From positions 6,200,001-6,264,000 of the forward strand of contig OY540820.1 of NCBI GenBank assembly GCA_961205875.1: 64,000 nucleotides of DNA, read 5' to 3'. The notes beneath the pieces are model-generated. The model saw only the letters and a list, made by a program, of their open reading frames with translations, did not search any database and was not told the DNA's origin. Source of the DNA: Sialis fuliginosa. Its lineage: Eukaryota > Arthropoda > Insecta > Megaloptera > Sialidae. A program made the translations under genes and the position numbers. Positions 1 through 12,955 of this stretch are shown one piece after another (positions within the stretch are counted from its first letter, which is position 1; the number at the start of each line of letters is the position of its first letter).

Positions 1-223
1 ATAATATTTTGGAATCAATAAACAAAGCACCGTATTAAACATTTTTTATAAAAATAAATAAATCCCACTTAAAATTACTTTTTTAAAGTAACATAGTGGT
101 CAACAAAGGTAACAAAGTTGTCTTCTATATAAAGAAAAATGGAAAATTTTAAGTGGGATTTATTTCTTTTCATAAAAGATGTTTAATAATACGGTGCTTT
201 GTTTATTGATTCCAAAATATTAT
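1..223. repeat. Foldback (inverted-repeat) element upstream of the first LIM exon
   Basis: Bases 1-79 are nearly the reverse complement of about 143-223 (ATAATATTTTGGAATCAATA at the left, mirrored by TATTGATTCCAAAATATTAT at the right), with a spacer of about 63 bp. The long arms look like a foldback MITE. The element may extend past the left edge, so no target duplication can be checked. It ends 114 bp before the splice acceptor of the LIM1 exon. Confidence 0.75.
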
Positions 224-336
224 CTAAGTTTGAATGTAACTAACAATAATCAATGTTTTTTCTTCTGGGACAATAGTTTATCTGCAACAAATATTGAAAT
301 GACCCATTTGTTATCTATCTGTATTTGTGTTTGTAG

Positions 337-532
337 GTCGGTGCGAACCCGCGGCCGGGATGCTGATCGCGTGTGCCGGTTGCGACAAGCCGATCCTGGA
401 CAAGTTCCTGCTCAACGTTCTGGAGCGTACGTGGCACGCGGATTGCGTCAGGTGCTACGACTGCCACGCGCCTCTCACCGATAAGTGCTTCTCGCGCGAG
501 GCGAAGCTCTTCTGTAGGAACGACTTCTTCAG
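337..532 (+). CDS. Lim1: Lim1 (Lhx1/5-type LIM-homeodomain factor), exon with LIM domain 1
   Basis: This exon encodes LIM zinc-finger domain 1 of a nuclear LIM-homeodomain transcription factor. LIM domains bind Zn and partner with Ldb/Chip cofactors. Counting from ATG 360 as residue 1, the zinc ligands are C5, C8, H26, C29, C32, C35, C52 and D55, the full C2HC/C3D set with family spacing. The segments [15 protein letters not shown] and DKCFSRE are very close to Lhx1. The acceptor TTTGTAG ends at 336 after a pyrimidine-rich tract. The donor GTTAGC starts at 533 and splits an AGR codon (AG|A). ATG 360 has G at -3 and matches the usual N-terminal distance, so it is the likely start. However, the frame stays open from the acceptor (RCEPAAG precedes the Met), so an upstream coding exon is possible; otherwise 337-359 is 5'UTR. 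Base composition is far more GC-rich than the flanking introns. Confidence 0.93.
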
Positions 533-1747
533 GTTAGCGATCATTCTTTATATACACTCACGGAAAAAATTAAAGGACCACTTTTATTTTTCGAAAAAAT
601 TGTTCATTTTCGAATTAATGCCGATAGGTCAAATATGATCCTTTTTTTACTTATAGGATATGAAAATTGGAGGAAATTTTATCATCTTTTCGAATTTAGA
701 GGTATTTTTGTGTTATTAAACTTATTTTTGTGACCAAATCGCGGTTTAATAAAAAATAAATAAAATGATTTTTTTTTGTAATTTTGAAAGATACCCACGG
801 GGATGTTAAATTTTTTTTCTAAAATTTCAAGATAACCATTTTGTAGAAAATTTTTTCAGCTTTAAAACTTTTAAAACTTTCCCAGCTTCGACTCGTCTTT
901 GAGAACGAGACTAACTTAAACCTAGCTTCCTGTGAAGCGGTAGTATTTTCTATAGTATAGAAATTCAAAAAAATCTATATATTTACGGACAGAAATTGAA
1001 GAGAACAATTTTAGATAATCTCAGCTATAAAATCTGAGACAAAAGATATTTGCCTATGACCAGACGCGTATACAGCCTAACATACAGGAAAAAAATTACA
1101 AGTTAAACTTTCTAATAGCAGCATATACATAGGGGAAAATATGGTATATTGGACCACCCTCGAAAAGTAGTTTTGTACGTGTCAAGGAGCTAATTATCAA
1201 AATATAATTTTTTTATTCAAATGATTTTGTAGTTGAAAATGTATTAATACATAGTGATTTGAACTCATCTGACTACTTTAAATAACTTTCTGATTCTTCA
1301 TAATATCTAGTGTATTTTTTAACTCTTGAGAGGGTCATGACCCCTCGACCGCCCTGTATAGATATCTGCCTATAACCTAGTATAATTTTGGCACTATTTA
1401 TTGCAGGTTTGTTTTTAATATATATGTTTTGAGTGAACAAACTACATATATTATATCCGATTGATATAATTCTGACTTAAAAAAGACAAGATATGTGAGA
1501 CAGTATTTTATTAAATCGAAATTAATGACTTCGATCATTGAACTAAAATATTTACATTCTTCTGATCAAAACACAATCACTTATTGATTTCTAAACTCTC
1601 AAGGTTTCATATCTAATAGTTGTAATATACAAAAAATAACTGGGGTAAATGTACGTGTGCATACAAGGTCATACTGCAAATATATTATTATAAGTTTTAA
1701 ACCGAGTGAAATCCTGATTATCTAACTTATTAGAAAAAATAAATAAA

Positions 1748-2301
1748 TAAGGTACTAGCAGCAGTCTTGGATATGACCCCAGTAATGGCTATTCTTTAAT
1801 TAAATGTACTGAATTAGATATTTGATTACTACCATTTCTGAATATTCATCTATATACATTTAACTGTCTTACAGCGTGATTTTATGACAATCGGCCAATA
1901 GGTGTCAAAATGGTGGAAATTTAAACTAATTATTAGTATAATTTATTTATTAATTATTATATTATCATAGCAACTGCTTTACATTGTTTCAAATTGGACG
2001 GTTCTTTATTTTATATCTTTTGTGTCGTAGTACTTATCATTTTGTAATCATTAGCAAGTGTCCATCACTACTTGCTCATTACTGGTTTTACTTTATCCAT
2101 TACTGGAGAAAAAACATAAACAAAATAATAGGCTGTAATTTAAAAAACAAACCTTATTTGCTAACTTTGGTAATTCAATCGATTAAATAAAGAGTTAGGT
2201 ACTAATAAAGTAATATGAGTTCATGAGAATTATAAAAAAGAAGCCCGTCAGTCACAAAAACAGTAAACCTTGCTTTTATAGTGGCCATAACTGGTACCTT
2301 A
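1748..2301 (+). mobile_element. Family A MITE, copy 1 (full length)
   Basis: It runs from TAAGGTACTAGCAGCAGTC to GGCCATAACTGGTACCTTA, giving imperfect inverted ends of about 20 bp. The interior carries the family core (AGCGTGATTTTATGACAATC, then CCAATAGGTGTCAAAATGG). It has no coding capacity, so it is non-autonomous. Nine further copies lie in this gene's introns. The superfamily is not clear because no consistent target duplication is visible. Confidence 0.8.
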
Positions 2302-3659
2302 TAGAAAAATAACATACAAATGCGTGAATGCTAAAAAGGAGGAATTTCAGTATTAAATACAATTATACCCAAGTCCCTTAGAATCTTCAAAATTCTTTTT
2401 TAATAATCGCTTTGCTACTATTTTTTAAGGAGAATATTTTTTGATAGAAAAAAATTCCCTTTTTTCAACGAATATATAGAGTCGTGCCCTTGTGAATTAG
2501 CACACGGGCCGCCCATGGCAGTGATGATGACGATGATTTATGTAGCGAGCGCGTCTAGACAAAGCCTTAATTTACATAAAAATGAACAGTTGGGTCCAAA
2601 TCGTTAATTAGTTTTCTTAGAATACCGTGTAACTTTAAATATGCTCGCTTTATCACATATTCATCTGAAAAGAACAACATTCACGAATAATGTTTACACG
2701 AAATTTTTTAATTTTTTTGGATGAAAAACATATTTGATACGTATTTTTTTAGAAAATATAACAAATGTAGTAAATGAGACTAATATTTATATCTTAGCAC
2801 TCTAAAGATTACCGAAAACTATGAAAACTAGCGAATCGCTCTAAGAATTTTAAGAAATTAATTTAGCGACTAAAGGTATTTAGTATTTTTCCAGTTGAAA
2901 AATAAAAATTTCAAAGAAATGTTTAAAGAAAAGGTCAAATTTTTTTTTATTGCTTTTAACAATTTTTTTTCAAAATTACAATGTTTCTTTCTGATAAAAT
3001 ATTGACTGTTTTCTTTTTTGCAGCCAGTCAAAAATACCTAAAAATATTAAAATATTGAATTTTTTTATAATTGCACATCGGATCAAAATTTTGGAGGGGC
3101 AAAAGGTAGTCATTGCCCTCCCACTGAAAATTTACGGGGGGTAGCTGTCCCTCCCCTTCTCACCTCGGCTCCAGCGCTACTGATCAATATTTAGGCAGTA
3201 TAATATCGTCACAGAATGCATAAATACCGCTGATGCGGCTGAAATTTACGAAAATGTGCAGACACAAAATAAAAATTCAATTTTCGCTAACAATCCCTAG
3301 CACATACATTATTTCATCATGTACAAAAGTAATCCGTAGCGAGCCCTTTTAATAAGATTCCAGTACAAAATACCCACAAAGCGCTTTTAAAGCGATAGCG
3401 CTTACTCGCCAACCGTTTACGGGGAAAAACTTACCCCCTTCTTTCCCACTTACTCTGTCTCTTTTAAAAAGGGGGGTGAAGATATAATGCGGAGTATCTA
3501 AAACTGTTTATGCTATATGCAGTTCGGCTATGATAAAATTTAAAGTATGTAGGCTAGTTTGATTTTTCAATCAATCAAATCAAACTTACAGTATTTTTGT
3601 AAATGTTGAAAATAATTTGCAGTGAATAATAGATAAAACGCAACCAAATAATATATAAG

Positions 3660-4118
3660 TAAGTGGCATCAGTCTTGGCAAGAATCCCAGTAATGGCAAA
3701 AAATATGTGTTGATATTTGATTACTATCATTTCTGAATATTAATCTGTATACATTTAACTGTCTTACAGCGTGATTTGATGACAATCGGCCAATAGGTGC
3801 CAAAATGATGGATATTTTAACTAATTATTAGTATAATTTATTAATTAATTATTATATTATCATCTAGTAACTGCTTTACATTGTTTCAAATTTGACGGTT
3901 CTTTCTTTTATATCTTTTGTGTCGTAGTACTTATCATTAGCAAGTGTCCATCACTGCGTGTTCATTACTAGTTTTACTTTATCCATTACTGGAGAAAAAA
4001 CAAAACACAAAATAAAAGGCTATAATTTAAAAAACAAACTATATTTACGGACTTTGGTAATCAAATTAATTAAATAAAGTTATTAGTAACATGAGTTCAA
4101 GAAAATTACAAAAAAGAT
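3660..4118 (+). mobile_element. Family A MITE, copy 2 (truncated)
   Basis: It matches copy 1 from the left end (GTGGCATCAGTCTTGGCAAG) through the core (GCGTGATTTGATGACAATCG) to the GAGTTCAAGAAAATTAC region, then stops before the right inverted end. The right terminus is missing. Confidence 0.75.
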
Positions 4119-5419
4119 AATTTTTTAATACAATTTTTAATAGTAGTAAACTTTTTGAGAACTTCTGACGTAACGATACGGGAACATAAGGGTATGAGGG
4201 AGGCGCACCGTTTGATGTTGCCCCTGACTTTTAAAGATAAGTGCGTTCTCATTTATTTATGGTAATTGTGGAGCCGCCTATACGAGGGTATGTTCCAAAC
4301 CCCCGAGGTGTACCTACTATTATTATAAAAGACGTTAGCGGAATTTCACTCGAATGTTATTAAAGGTTGATTTCGTTATGATTTTATAGCATATCAATTG
4401 AATGTTTCTCATTAATAGTTGGCAGATTTTTGAATGGGTGTTTATTTAGTAATTTTATTTAATTTTAATAGGGCGTAATTCGTAGCCCTAACTGAGAAAA
4501 TATTCGAGAGAACATAAATATTTTAACTAACGATTCAATAAAATTTCAAATTTTGTTATTTATGAAAATATTAACCCGGTTTATAGCTAGACTCCTTTCA
4601 GTATTATGTTAAGCTGTAATTAAAATCATATTAATGCCCAGTTTTCCAAACGATTGAGAAATCAGATAATATCTGTGGGCGCCACAGCAGCCCCTCGACC
4701 CGGCCCTGTATCTAGCTGCACTAGCGACGCCACGCGGCTGTGAAGCGCAACTAACAACATCGATTGTTTACGTTGTTCTTGTTATTTATCGACTAAAATA
4801 ACAAAAATAATGTTTTTATACTCAACTGTGCGTATTTCTCAACAACACGGGTAGATATTTTATTGCACTATGTTGTACTTTTATATTATTATGTTTATTA
4901 TACCCGGCCAATAGATCTCATAAATTTAAGTTTAATATTTTATACCATATATCAATAGTACCTATTAGAACATATTATAAGCGTTTGATAGACTTCAGTC
5001 GCGCGGGCCTCATGTGGATCTAAAAAAAACTGTAATCTGTCTCCAAAAACTACAGTTTTCCAGTTATAAATTTATCTAAATTAATACCCAAAGTGACTAT
5101 TTTGCTACCTTTCTTATTAATTAAACGAAACAGTGATACTTTTGTTGTTGTTTATAATTAATTAAGTTTTTAAACACCTATAGCTTAGAGGGTGTTGAAG
5201 ATAGACCACACCTATTCCCGTACAATTTTTTACTCACAATGAGCCAAGGAATCAGCTCTTAAAATATCTGTATCCCAAACCGGACCATCCTGTATATTCT
5301 CGTACCACTTTCAAAAATAACATTTTCGAGTTAGTTAAAAATAAAGTAGATTAAACGATTGGCCAAATATCGAGTTGCCGGTCACATTTTCGTGTTAAAT
5401 GGCTACTCTAACGGCAGAG

Positions 5420-5560
5420 ACTACGCGCGATTGTTTCACGCAGTGGCCAAAGGTCAGCTCTGGCATTCGAAGAATCATTGTTAGCGCGAATATTGTCCGT
5501 CTCTTTATTACCGACAGCTAGAGCCGGTAGAAACGTAAAGCAGAGCCGTAGTAACAGCCT
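5420..5560. other. GC-richer single-copy island in intron 1
   Basis: This stretch (ACGCGCGATTGTTTCACGCA and following) is clearly GC-richer than its surroundings. It has no recognised repeat ends and no long open frame. It could be a conserved non-coding or regulatory block, or simply older sequence. Nothing specific is recognised. Confidence 0.2.
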
Positions 5561-5949
5561 GCGATAATAATTATGTTCTTTCGATGTTCAGGAGTCGAAT
5601 GGAATTGCTGATTTTGAATTTTTCGATCGTAGAAAAAAGAAATTACTGTGGTTGCCTCGAAGATTTTTTCTTCAGTTTTTATAAATTTGTCTTGATCAAA
5701 CTTAGATCTGATATGTTTTTCAAAATTATGTACAAGAAGTTTCTGTATAAATTTAAAAATTAATTATTGAAAACAAAATAAATTATTGACGTTCAAAGAA
5801 CCAAATACCGGCCGAACGCATCGCTCCCTCTTTACCTCTTTACTTCGCGCGAAAAATATGTTCCCGTATGTATATTTTAAGTTATTTCCTAAACCAAAAT
5901 ACCAAATTGGATGCTGTAAAGGGCAAATTATATCTACATTAAGTACTTC

Positions 5950-6315
5950 TGACGATGAAATCATTTATTTCGATAAGGATTAATGTTTTTCAGGTCATAA
6001 GTCCACGTAAACAAAACCCAAATATTTGAAATTCTCTTTGTAACATAAAAACAGACACTGTGGCTTAGATATTAAAGTTAGACATATGGTGTCGCGGACT
6101 TTATTTTAGATCTTTTTATTCTACACAATTATTTGCTACATTATTTATTTTTAATATTGAACGGTTTAGGCAGCGTACTGCAAAAGAGCTTTTTCCCGAC
6201 TTGATTTACTATTATCGTCACTGCTTAGTTGTTATGTTACCTAACGTAACAAAATATAGCCTATAACCTAACGGGGAATTAAATTGGTTGATAATACCGG
6301 ACATACTTAAAATGA
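5950..6315 (+). repeat. Dispersed repeat family B, copy 1
   Basis: Similar sequence recurs at 38815-39290 and in part at 11940-12055. Shared landmarks are TAAGTCCACGTAAA, ATATGGTGTCGCGGACTTTA, ACGGTTTAGGCAGCGTAC and the right edge TTGATAATACCGG. No coding capacity or inverted ends are visible. It is probably a non-autonomous transposon of unknown class. Confidence 0.65.
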
Positions 6316-6773
6316 ACTATTCCAAAGAGTAGGGAGTTCTAGGACTATCTCCTACCAACTTTTTGATTAATTTATTTATACGATTTTACCTAGACCCTAT
6401 CCCATCTTAGTCCAGCTTCCATACAGGCCTGTATGAATACATACCCCCCACCTCTTGCTTTTATCCGTGCGCCACGGCCGGTAACAGCGGTCGCGAATTA
6501 GCCACGGAGCTCCGGCAGCGCCGTATTCAACTTTATGAGTTACACTCAAGTTTCTTTTTAACAGTCTTGTATGGAGAGGCTTGTTAGTAAACGTCTCGAT
6601 GTAATATATGAAGTTTTAAATACGTTCGGGATGAAATTCCTGCACTTTCTAACGCGGTATGCAGGGCCGGCGTTGGTTGGGAAGAAATGAAGCGACCCAT
6701 GTCAAATATTTTACATGATTTGGAAATTTTTAGTGGGTGTATTTTGATATGAATCACTTCAAGATTATCCCAG

Positions 6774-7061
6774 TTAAGGTATATCTCGGAAAAATGTAAA
6801 AATTCGAGAGTAAACCTAATTTTTTTTAGTTATAACTAAAAAAAAAGATTATAAAAAGCTTATATAAATTTTAACATTTTGTGTGTTAAATTTTATTTTA
6901 TTTTGGCAATATCTTTGCTCACAGGCGGTGAATTATTTCAGGAGCTTCTTATGTATTTCTTTTTTTAAGATATTTGCATAATTTTTTGATTTAATTTTTA
7001 ATTTAAAAAAAAAACTTTTCTATTATATAGTGAACCTTGTTGCTAACTGAGAAATGAATAT
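6774..7061 (+). mobile_element. Degenerate piggyBac-like MITE (TTAA / GGTATxTCTCG)
   Basis: It begins TTAAGGTATATCTCGGAAAA and shares its interior (AAATTTTATTTTATTTT, AAGATATTTGC) with the better preserved element at 59574-59836. The right end is eroded (TTGTTGCTAACTGAGAAATG). An older copy of the same family. Confidence 0.5.
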
Positions 7062-8123
7062 TTTTTGTACCTGAACTGAATGTCGCAAAATCGGTTGATT
7101 GCTATCAATTATAATAGCCAGTTTTTCTATACATAGTTTTCAAATATTTTCTGTATTATGTGATTTTAATGAATTTTTCTCCAGCTTGCGACTTATTTTT
7201 TACCATTTTTCTATGTATTGCTTGAAAGGTAACAAGTAACACCGTTGTAGATTTTTCACAAACAAATATTATATTAGTTTAGCTTTAGATAATTTCGGAA
7301 TTTATTTTTGAGGGGTCGCTAAATATCTCCACTAATGAAACGTTGGTTTTCCATAGAACTAGAAACATTTGCATCAGAACAAGTGATACCTCTGATGTTT
7401 CAAATAGACTTTCTAATAATATTTTATGTCCAAGTATAGTAAATAACGTATTAAATCATATAGTTTTTCGCAAAACTTTTTGAAATATAACAAAATGGAG
7501 GTTTGTCTGACTTATACCAATATTTTTTTGTTATTCTGTTTTTGTTTGACTTGGATTATGAAATAAGACATAGAACAATATATTTTATATATTTATTTTT
7601 AGTATAACCTCTGCATTATACAAAATAATAATTAACAAAAAAAAATTTCATCAATTCTAAATGACTTAATTGAAGTTGTGCCTTATTGAGGTCCCATTGT
7701 ACCTGCAATTTGACCTAAGCCCACACAAAATACTATTTATAATTAATCAACAATTACTTTTTTTTATAATATGTACCTATAAAAATGTCTTATCAGAAAA
7801 AATCGACATTTTCATATTATTAATGGAACAATATTTTTTTACGTAACATACAATGATTTTACAAAACTAAAAACAACTAATTTACATAATCATATAATAT
7901 TATCACACAATAATTTTTACATTTTTTTAACATTACAAGCACATTTTTATTCTAAAATAAAAACAAAATGACTTTTTACTGATTTGTTGATAAGTTGGTG
8001 CTCAAACAGGATGTTTGTTCTGCCGACAATAACTAATAATAAGTTTACGTGGAGACTGTATTGTGCTCTTTCATAAAACGTAGATATTTAAGTGGATTGT
8101 TGAAGAAATAATACTCATTTTAT

Positions 8124-8412
8124 CAAGGTATTGGCACCAGTTTTGGATATGACCCCAGTCATTGCAATTTTTAAAATAAATATACTGAATTAGAAATATT
8201 TGTTGATATTCGATTACTACCATTTCTGAATATGAATTTATATAGGTATACATTTAACTTTCTTACAGCGTGATTTGATGACAATCGGCCAATAGGTGTC
8301 AAAATGGTGGACATTTAAACTAATTATTAGTATAATTTATTTATTAATTATTATATTATCATAGCAACTGCTTTACATTGTTTCAAATTTGAGGATTCTT
8401 TCTTTTATCCTT
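8124..8412 (+). mobile_element. Family A MITE, copy 3 (5' half only)
   Basis: The left end CAAGGTATTGGCACCAG and the core TTGATGACAATCGGCCAAT are present. Similarity stops at about 8412, inside the family's TTTGACGATTCTTTC segment, where a short tandem duplication begins. Confidence 0.75.
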
Positions 8413-8423
8413 TATTTTCCATT

Positions 8424-8670
8424 ATCCCCATCTTGCCCTCTATTCCCAAATTTACCGTGATTATTTTAGCCTACTAAAAGTTATTTGACCTTTTTTGGCT
8501 TCAAAGTTTTTTTCCATCTACTACCCCATTTAAGGAACTAAACATGAATATTTTCAACTACCCCATTTAATAAGATGTCCTTACTCTTTGTCCCCATCTT
8601 GCCCCCTCTTCTCAAATTAATTGTGTTTATTTTAATCTATTAAAAATTCTCTGCCTTTTTATATATTTCC
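8424..8670. repeat. Imperfect tandem duplication (about 165 bp period)
   Basis: CCCCATCTTGCCCTCT...TGATTATTTTAGCCTA (from about 8424) is repeated as CCCCATCTTGCCCCCTCTTC...TGTTTATTTTAATCTA (from about 8591). A TACCCCATTTAA motif also occurs twice between them. Non-coding and of unknown origin. Confidence 0.5.
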
Positions 8671-9386
8671 TAGTTTTTAACAATATAAGTACCCCTTTTA
8701 TCGATACTGTGTTGTTAAACCCTAGAAAGATGTCAGGCCGATTGTTGTATGCCATAATATAATCCACATAACATATATTTTAATGCATGTTTTAAATGAT
8801 TATCGGCCGCCGTTAGTATAGTTTTACAATTCGTCTGCCAATGTTCGATTTCCACGGTGATTCGATACATATAGTTAGAACAAGTACTGTATAATTCTAG
8901 CATTGTAGGCGCTATAATTAAGTTGTTCCTTTGCAAAAATGTTCTCTATACGGCTTTTATGATCGCAAAGCGTTACTGACGGTTTGGTTAGTTGGTTTTC
9001 AACTGCAGCTATGTATGTTGATTGATTTTTTTAATTATTATTTTTATTATGTATTTAACTCGTTATTAAGGGTTGATTTTTTTATGTATGCTGATATGTA
9101 TTTATTTACATATAATTAGGATTAGTTATATAAGTCTCGTTCTCGAATTTGAAAACTTACAGTCTATAGAAATTAAAGCCTTTTCATGTGTTTTTTTTAG
9201 GTTATGAAAGTATAGGATTTTTTCTACTTTTGCTTCCTCGCAATATCAAAGATACGAGAAGCTTTGTGATCATTTTAGAATGAGACAAAAAAATTGTTCT
9301 TCGATTTCAAAATTTTAAATTGATCTTTCCGTTTCAGGTCAAGACAAATACTTTTCGTTCCGTTTTTGTCTCAATGTCTGTCCGTC

Positions 9387-9405
9387 TGTGTGTGTGTGTG
9401 TGTTT
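9387..9405. repeat. (GT)n microsatellite
   Basis: A run of alternating GT follows TGTCTGTCCGTC. Around it, 9310-9560 has the look of a common insect repeat tail (ATAACTCTTGAACCACTGAA, ATTAATGAAACTTGG), but no element boundaries can be drawn. Confidence 0.7.
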
Positions 9406-10430
9406 GTCCTCTGAATCCTTGTCACACGCATAACTCTTGAACCACTGAATCGATATTAATGAAACTTGGTTGGATGGTTGGGTGATTTGAGGACGATCCC
9501 ATTTCAAAATCATCAAAATCGTGTGTAAGGGTGAGGGGTGACATCCCAAAATATTTATTGTTTGTTACGTAAAAATGTTATAGGATCTTTTTTATAGAGC
9601 ATTCAATTTTTTTTTAAATTGATATTTACTTTAACATATTAAATAATGTCATTTTGATGTTAACATAAATTCAGATTTAGATTGAAATTGTCAAAACATT
9701 AAAAATATACGGAAAAATAATCAGGTGCGTCTTAAGAAAAATTTTGAACTAATATTTTTTAGTAAAATTGTATAAAAATTAAATGGTTAACCAATGCTAG
9801 GCAATTTATCTGAGCACTTTATCGGGTTTTATTTAAATTGTTCAATAATTAACTACCTTTGGTGAATTTAGCACAAGGAAGCACTGTGCATTTACTTGGC
9901 AGATGTTTTTTTTGTAGGAATTTAGAAAATAAAACATTCCTGTATATAGTCAGAAACTAAATCATAGTTAACCTATAAAGATAAATTATATATAGAATAA
10001 AAATAAAAGCATGTAGTTTATTTAATCAGTTATTAAAAGCCGTGTATTGTATTTTAATAGGCAATGTAGTTATCGATGTTAACAATTTATATTTAGCTAA
10101 TTGTAAGAATTGTTAGACGGTACACCTGTATTAGGGGTTTAATTATAGTTAGTTATTTCTTATATAAACACATCGGACGTGCCTATTCCTGTTTTATGTC
10201 CGTTGAATTACAAGCACATAAAAACATATTAAATTCTTATAATCAGGACCGGTTGGAAAAAAATAACGCTATAGAATTTATGTCAATAAAGATTGGCCAT
10301 TTAAAATATCCTGATGGTGTGACTTCTACATACATATAATCCATATTCATTTTTAAAATGAAAAATTTCAATGAAACCTGCCAGAAAACTTTTAAACTAT
10401 GATTTCAAAAACCGCTGATTCGATTGTCAC

Positions 10431-10826
10431 TAAGAGCAATGGTCACGTTCACAACTGACCAAAAACAGTGAACAACGAGCTTTGATTGGTTGATTTATGG
10501 AATTTCGGATAGAATGTACCAGAAATTTAAAGAATGTCATTTTTTAAACGTGTAAGGAAGTGAGAAAGAAGTAACCAGAAAGAGATAAAAACTAGTGTTC
10601 TGGCAGAAACGCTTAACATGAAGTGAACATAAAAGTTCTTTGGTTAGCCTGTTCACTAGTTTCTATCTCTTTCTAGTTACTTCTTTCTCACTTCCTTACA
10701 CGCTTAAAAAATGAAACTCTTTTAATTTCTGGTACATTCCACCAGAAATTCCACGAATCAACCAATCAAAGCTTGTTGTTCACTGTTTTTGGTCAGTCGT
10801 GTACGTGACCAATACTACTTGATTGG
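10431..10826. mobile_element. Long foldback MITE
   Basis: The left arm (TGGTCACGTTCACAACTGAC, CAAAAACAGTGAACAACGAG, GTGTAAGGAAGTGAGAAAGA) is mirrored by the right arm (TCTTTCTCACTTCCTTACAC, GTTCACTGTTTTTGGTCAGT, CGTGACCAAT). Arms are about 180 bp around a short spacer near 10610-10650. There is no coding capacity. The outermost ends are eroded, so boundaries are approximate. Confidence 0.8.
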
Positions 10827-11939
10827 TCACTGAGATAAATATTTTCCTCCCCCCAAAAATATTAAAATCGGTGCATTAGAGGCAAACAGACACATGTCCA
10901 TAAAACCACATTTCTTTATTACAATCAGAATCTGCCCTTATTTCAGATAGAATTAGCGTAAACTGTAATTATTTTAATGACTGAAATTTTGAAATTTCTC
11001 ATATTAAAAATATATGATGGAGCATGCATACCGTTTTCCATAGCTCCTCGATTCAGAGAAGCTTCACTGCATTTTCTTTTTTGACCCCTAACCCCATCCC
11101 TGGCCAGGTTAAGACCGAACCCCATTTCCAAGCACAAATAAATAAATACATGTATATTTTTCTCGTACACAGCAAAAACGTAATCTGTAACAGTATAATT
11201 CTTACATACATTCCTTTAAAACAGACTCCTGGTGCAGCAACGACCCCGGGGTTTGCAAGCAGAGAGCGAGAGAGAGCGCACACGGGGTACGTATAGCGGC
11301 CTCTCTGTCGTTCGTGTCACCTGACGGTGTACAATTTTATAGCATCGGTACCCGGAACGTTTGGTTGTTATATGGTTTTTATAAATATTGATCTGAGATC
11401 GCGTTTCAATCCGAGGGCAACAGAAGCCAATCGAGCTGGCCGGCTTAGAGTCACGTCATATGAGTAATTGAATTCGATGCACTCTGAAAAAAACGTTCAC
11501 TCGGCGGTGTGATACTATGGTGGCAATGCTGGTTGGATCTGATACTTGAATCAATATAGTACAGGAGCCAGCTGCAAAATCGGTGTAGATTTAACAACCG
11601 TCTTCCGTTGTGGTTACTTTGAAGTACTCACTCAGACAAAGCTCGGTCCACCAACTTGTAGGGATTTAATAGATAGGGCCCACGAAAAATACGCAAAAAA
11701 AAATCACGTAACAACCGTTTGGATGTGGCGGTTACTTAAAGTAGACCCCAAATAAAGATGTTTTGGATATACGGCAGAAATTTTTGCGTAGGGGTTTAAT
11801 TACATGTGCCCCTCAAAATTTCGACTTAAAAAAATCAGATAGCAACTGGACATGGTGCAAAATGTTTATTTGGACGTACATTTACATAAAAACATAATGG
11901 CAGAATTTTATTATTTAATTTATTTAAGTAGTTATCTTA

Positions 11940-12055
11940 TGACGATGAAATCATTTATTTCGATAAAGATTAATGTTTTTCAGGTCATTAGTCCACGTAA
12001 ACAGAACCCAAATATTTTACATTTTCTTTGTAACAGAAATTATGTGTTTTACTTA
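11940..12055 (+). repeat. Family B repeat fragment
   Basis: This is almost identical to 5953-6045 (GACGATGAAATCATTTATTT, TTTTTCAGGTCATTAGTCCA, ACAGAACCCAAATATTTTAC) and then diverges. It is a truncated copy. Confidence 0.65.
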
Positions 12056-12387
12056 AGGAGATTGGTTATAGTCTTTAAAAGACGAGCGGTAAGAGGGGGT
12101 CGGCTAAATTAAAGCATGCAATTCAGTGCTCATAACTGTCTAACAATTTTTTTTATATATAAAAATATATATTCTGGCCAATTCATAAATAATACTTTTT
12201 TTATGGGTTCCAAAAATATTTTTGAATTATATTCAGTTAGTACTGAAATGTGGCAACTGTTGGTACTATAGCTATAGATACCTACGATTCGGCATTGCCA
12301 GTTGCGTATGGCTACACTACTTCTAAAATGACTGATTTTCTAAAATTTTTAATTAATATTTTTTGAACGGAATACGAAACATTATAA

Positions 12388-12955
12388 CGGGTCTTTCAAG
12401 TTTGAGTTTCTTTTTAAAATTAAAATTAAACACCCATTTTAAATGGAAAATCACCATCTGTTTATTGATATATGTAGTAGAGGGTCTACAATTTATGTAT
12501 GATAAATGATATCTTGCAAATGTCCCCCGTGTGCACGCTTACAGATGTCGATTCTTTTGGTGAAATTTTCGATGACATTTCGGCATAATTGGGGCTCTAT
12601 CACGGCAATTTCGCGCACAATATTGTCTTTCAAGGCTTCAATATTTTCTGGTTTATTTGCATAAATCTTTGAGATGGTCCCACACAAAATAGTCCAAAGG
12701 CGTTAAATCCGGCGATCTTGGTGGCCAAATTGCTTCAGAATTTCTTGAGATTATTCTTCCCTGGAATTTCGTTCGCAATAAATTCATTGTTTCGTTGGAT
12801 TTTGATTCTTTTTATACGGTTTTCGAGCGAAATCGAATTCATTTTAGTAAATTGTACACTTTCAACTTGATTTATGTCAAACAAAAAACAAAAAACTATG
12901 ATAACTGTCAGAACAAAACACTGCTGAAAAAGAAACTCGAACTTGAAAGACCCTG
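12388..12955 (-). mobile_element. Deleted Tc1/mariner-superfamily (IS630-like) transposon
   Basis: Inverted ends CGGGTCTTTCAAGTTTGAG (left) and the complement of CTCGAACTTGAAAGACCCTG (right) enclose 568 bp. The only coding content is a minus-strand piece of the transposase C-terminus (separate entry). The element is an internal-deletion derivative. Confidence 0.75.
12493..12793 (-). pseudogene. Transposase C-terminal fragment, Tc1/mariner (IS630) type, frameshifted
   Basis: On the minus strand, about 12793-12656 reads a frame containing WPPRSPDLTPLDYFVW, the conserved C-terminal catalytic block of this superfamily; the SPDL aspartate would be the third acidic residue. It stops after HLKDLCK. 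The coding sense continues in another frame (12687-12493) with IYANKPENIEALKDNI...ENFTKRIDICKRAHGGHL, the typical C-terminus (KxNIxxLK, RhxxCxxxxGGHhxD), ending in a stop at 12493. The two parts overlap in an approximately one-base frameshift near 12660-12680. The N-terminal DNA-binding region and the first two catalytic acids are absent, so the copy is dead. Confidence 0.75.
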
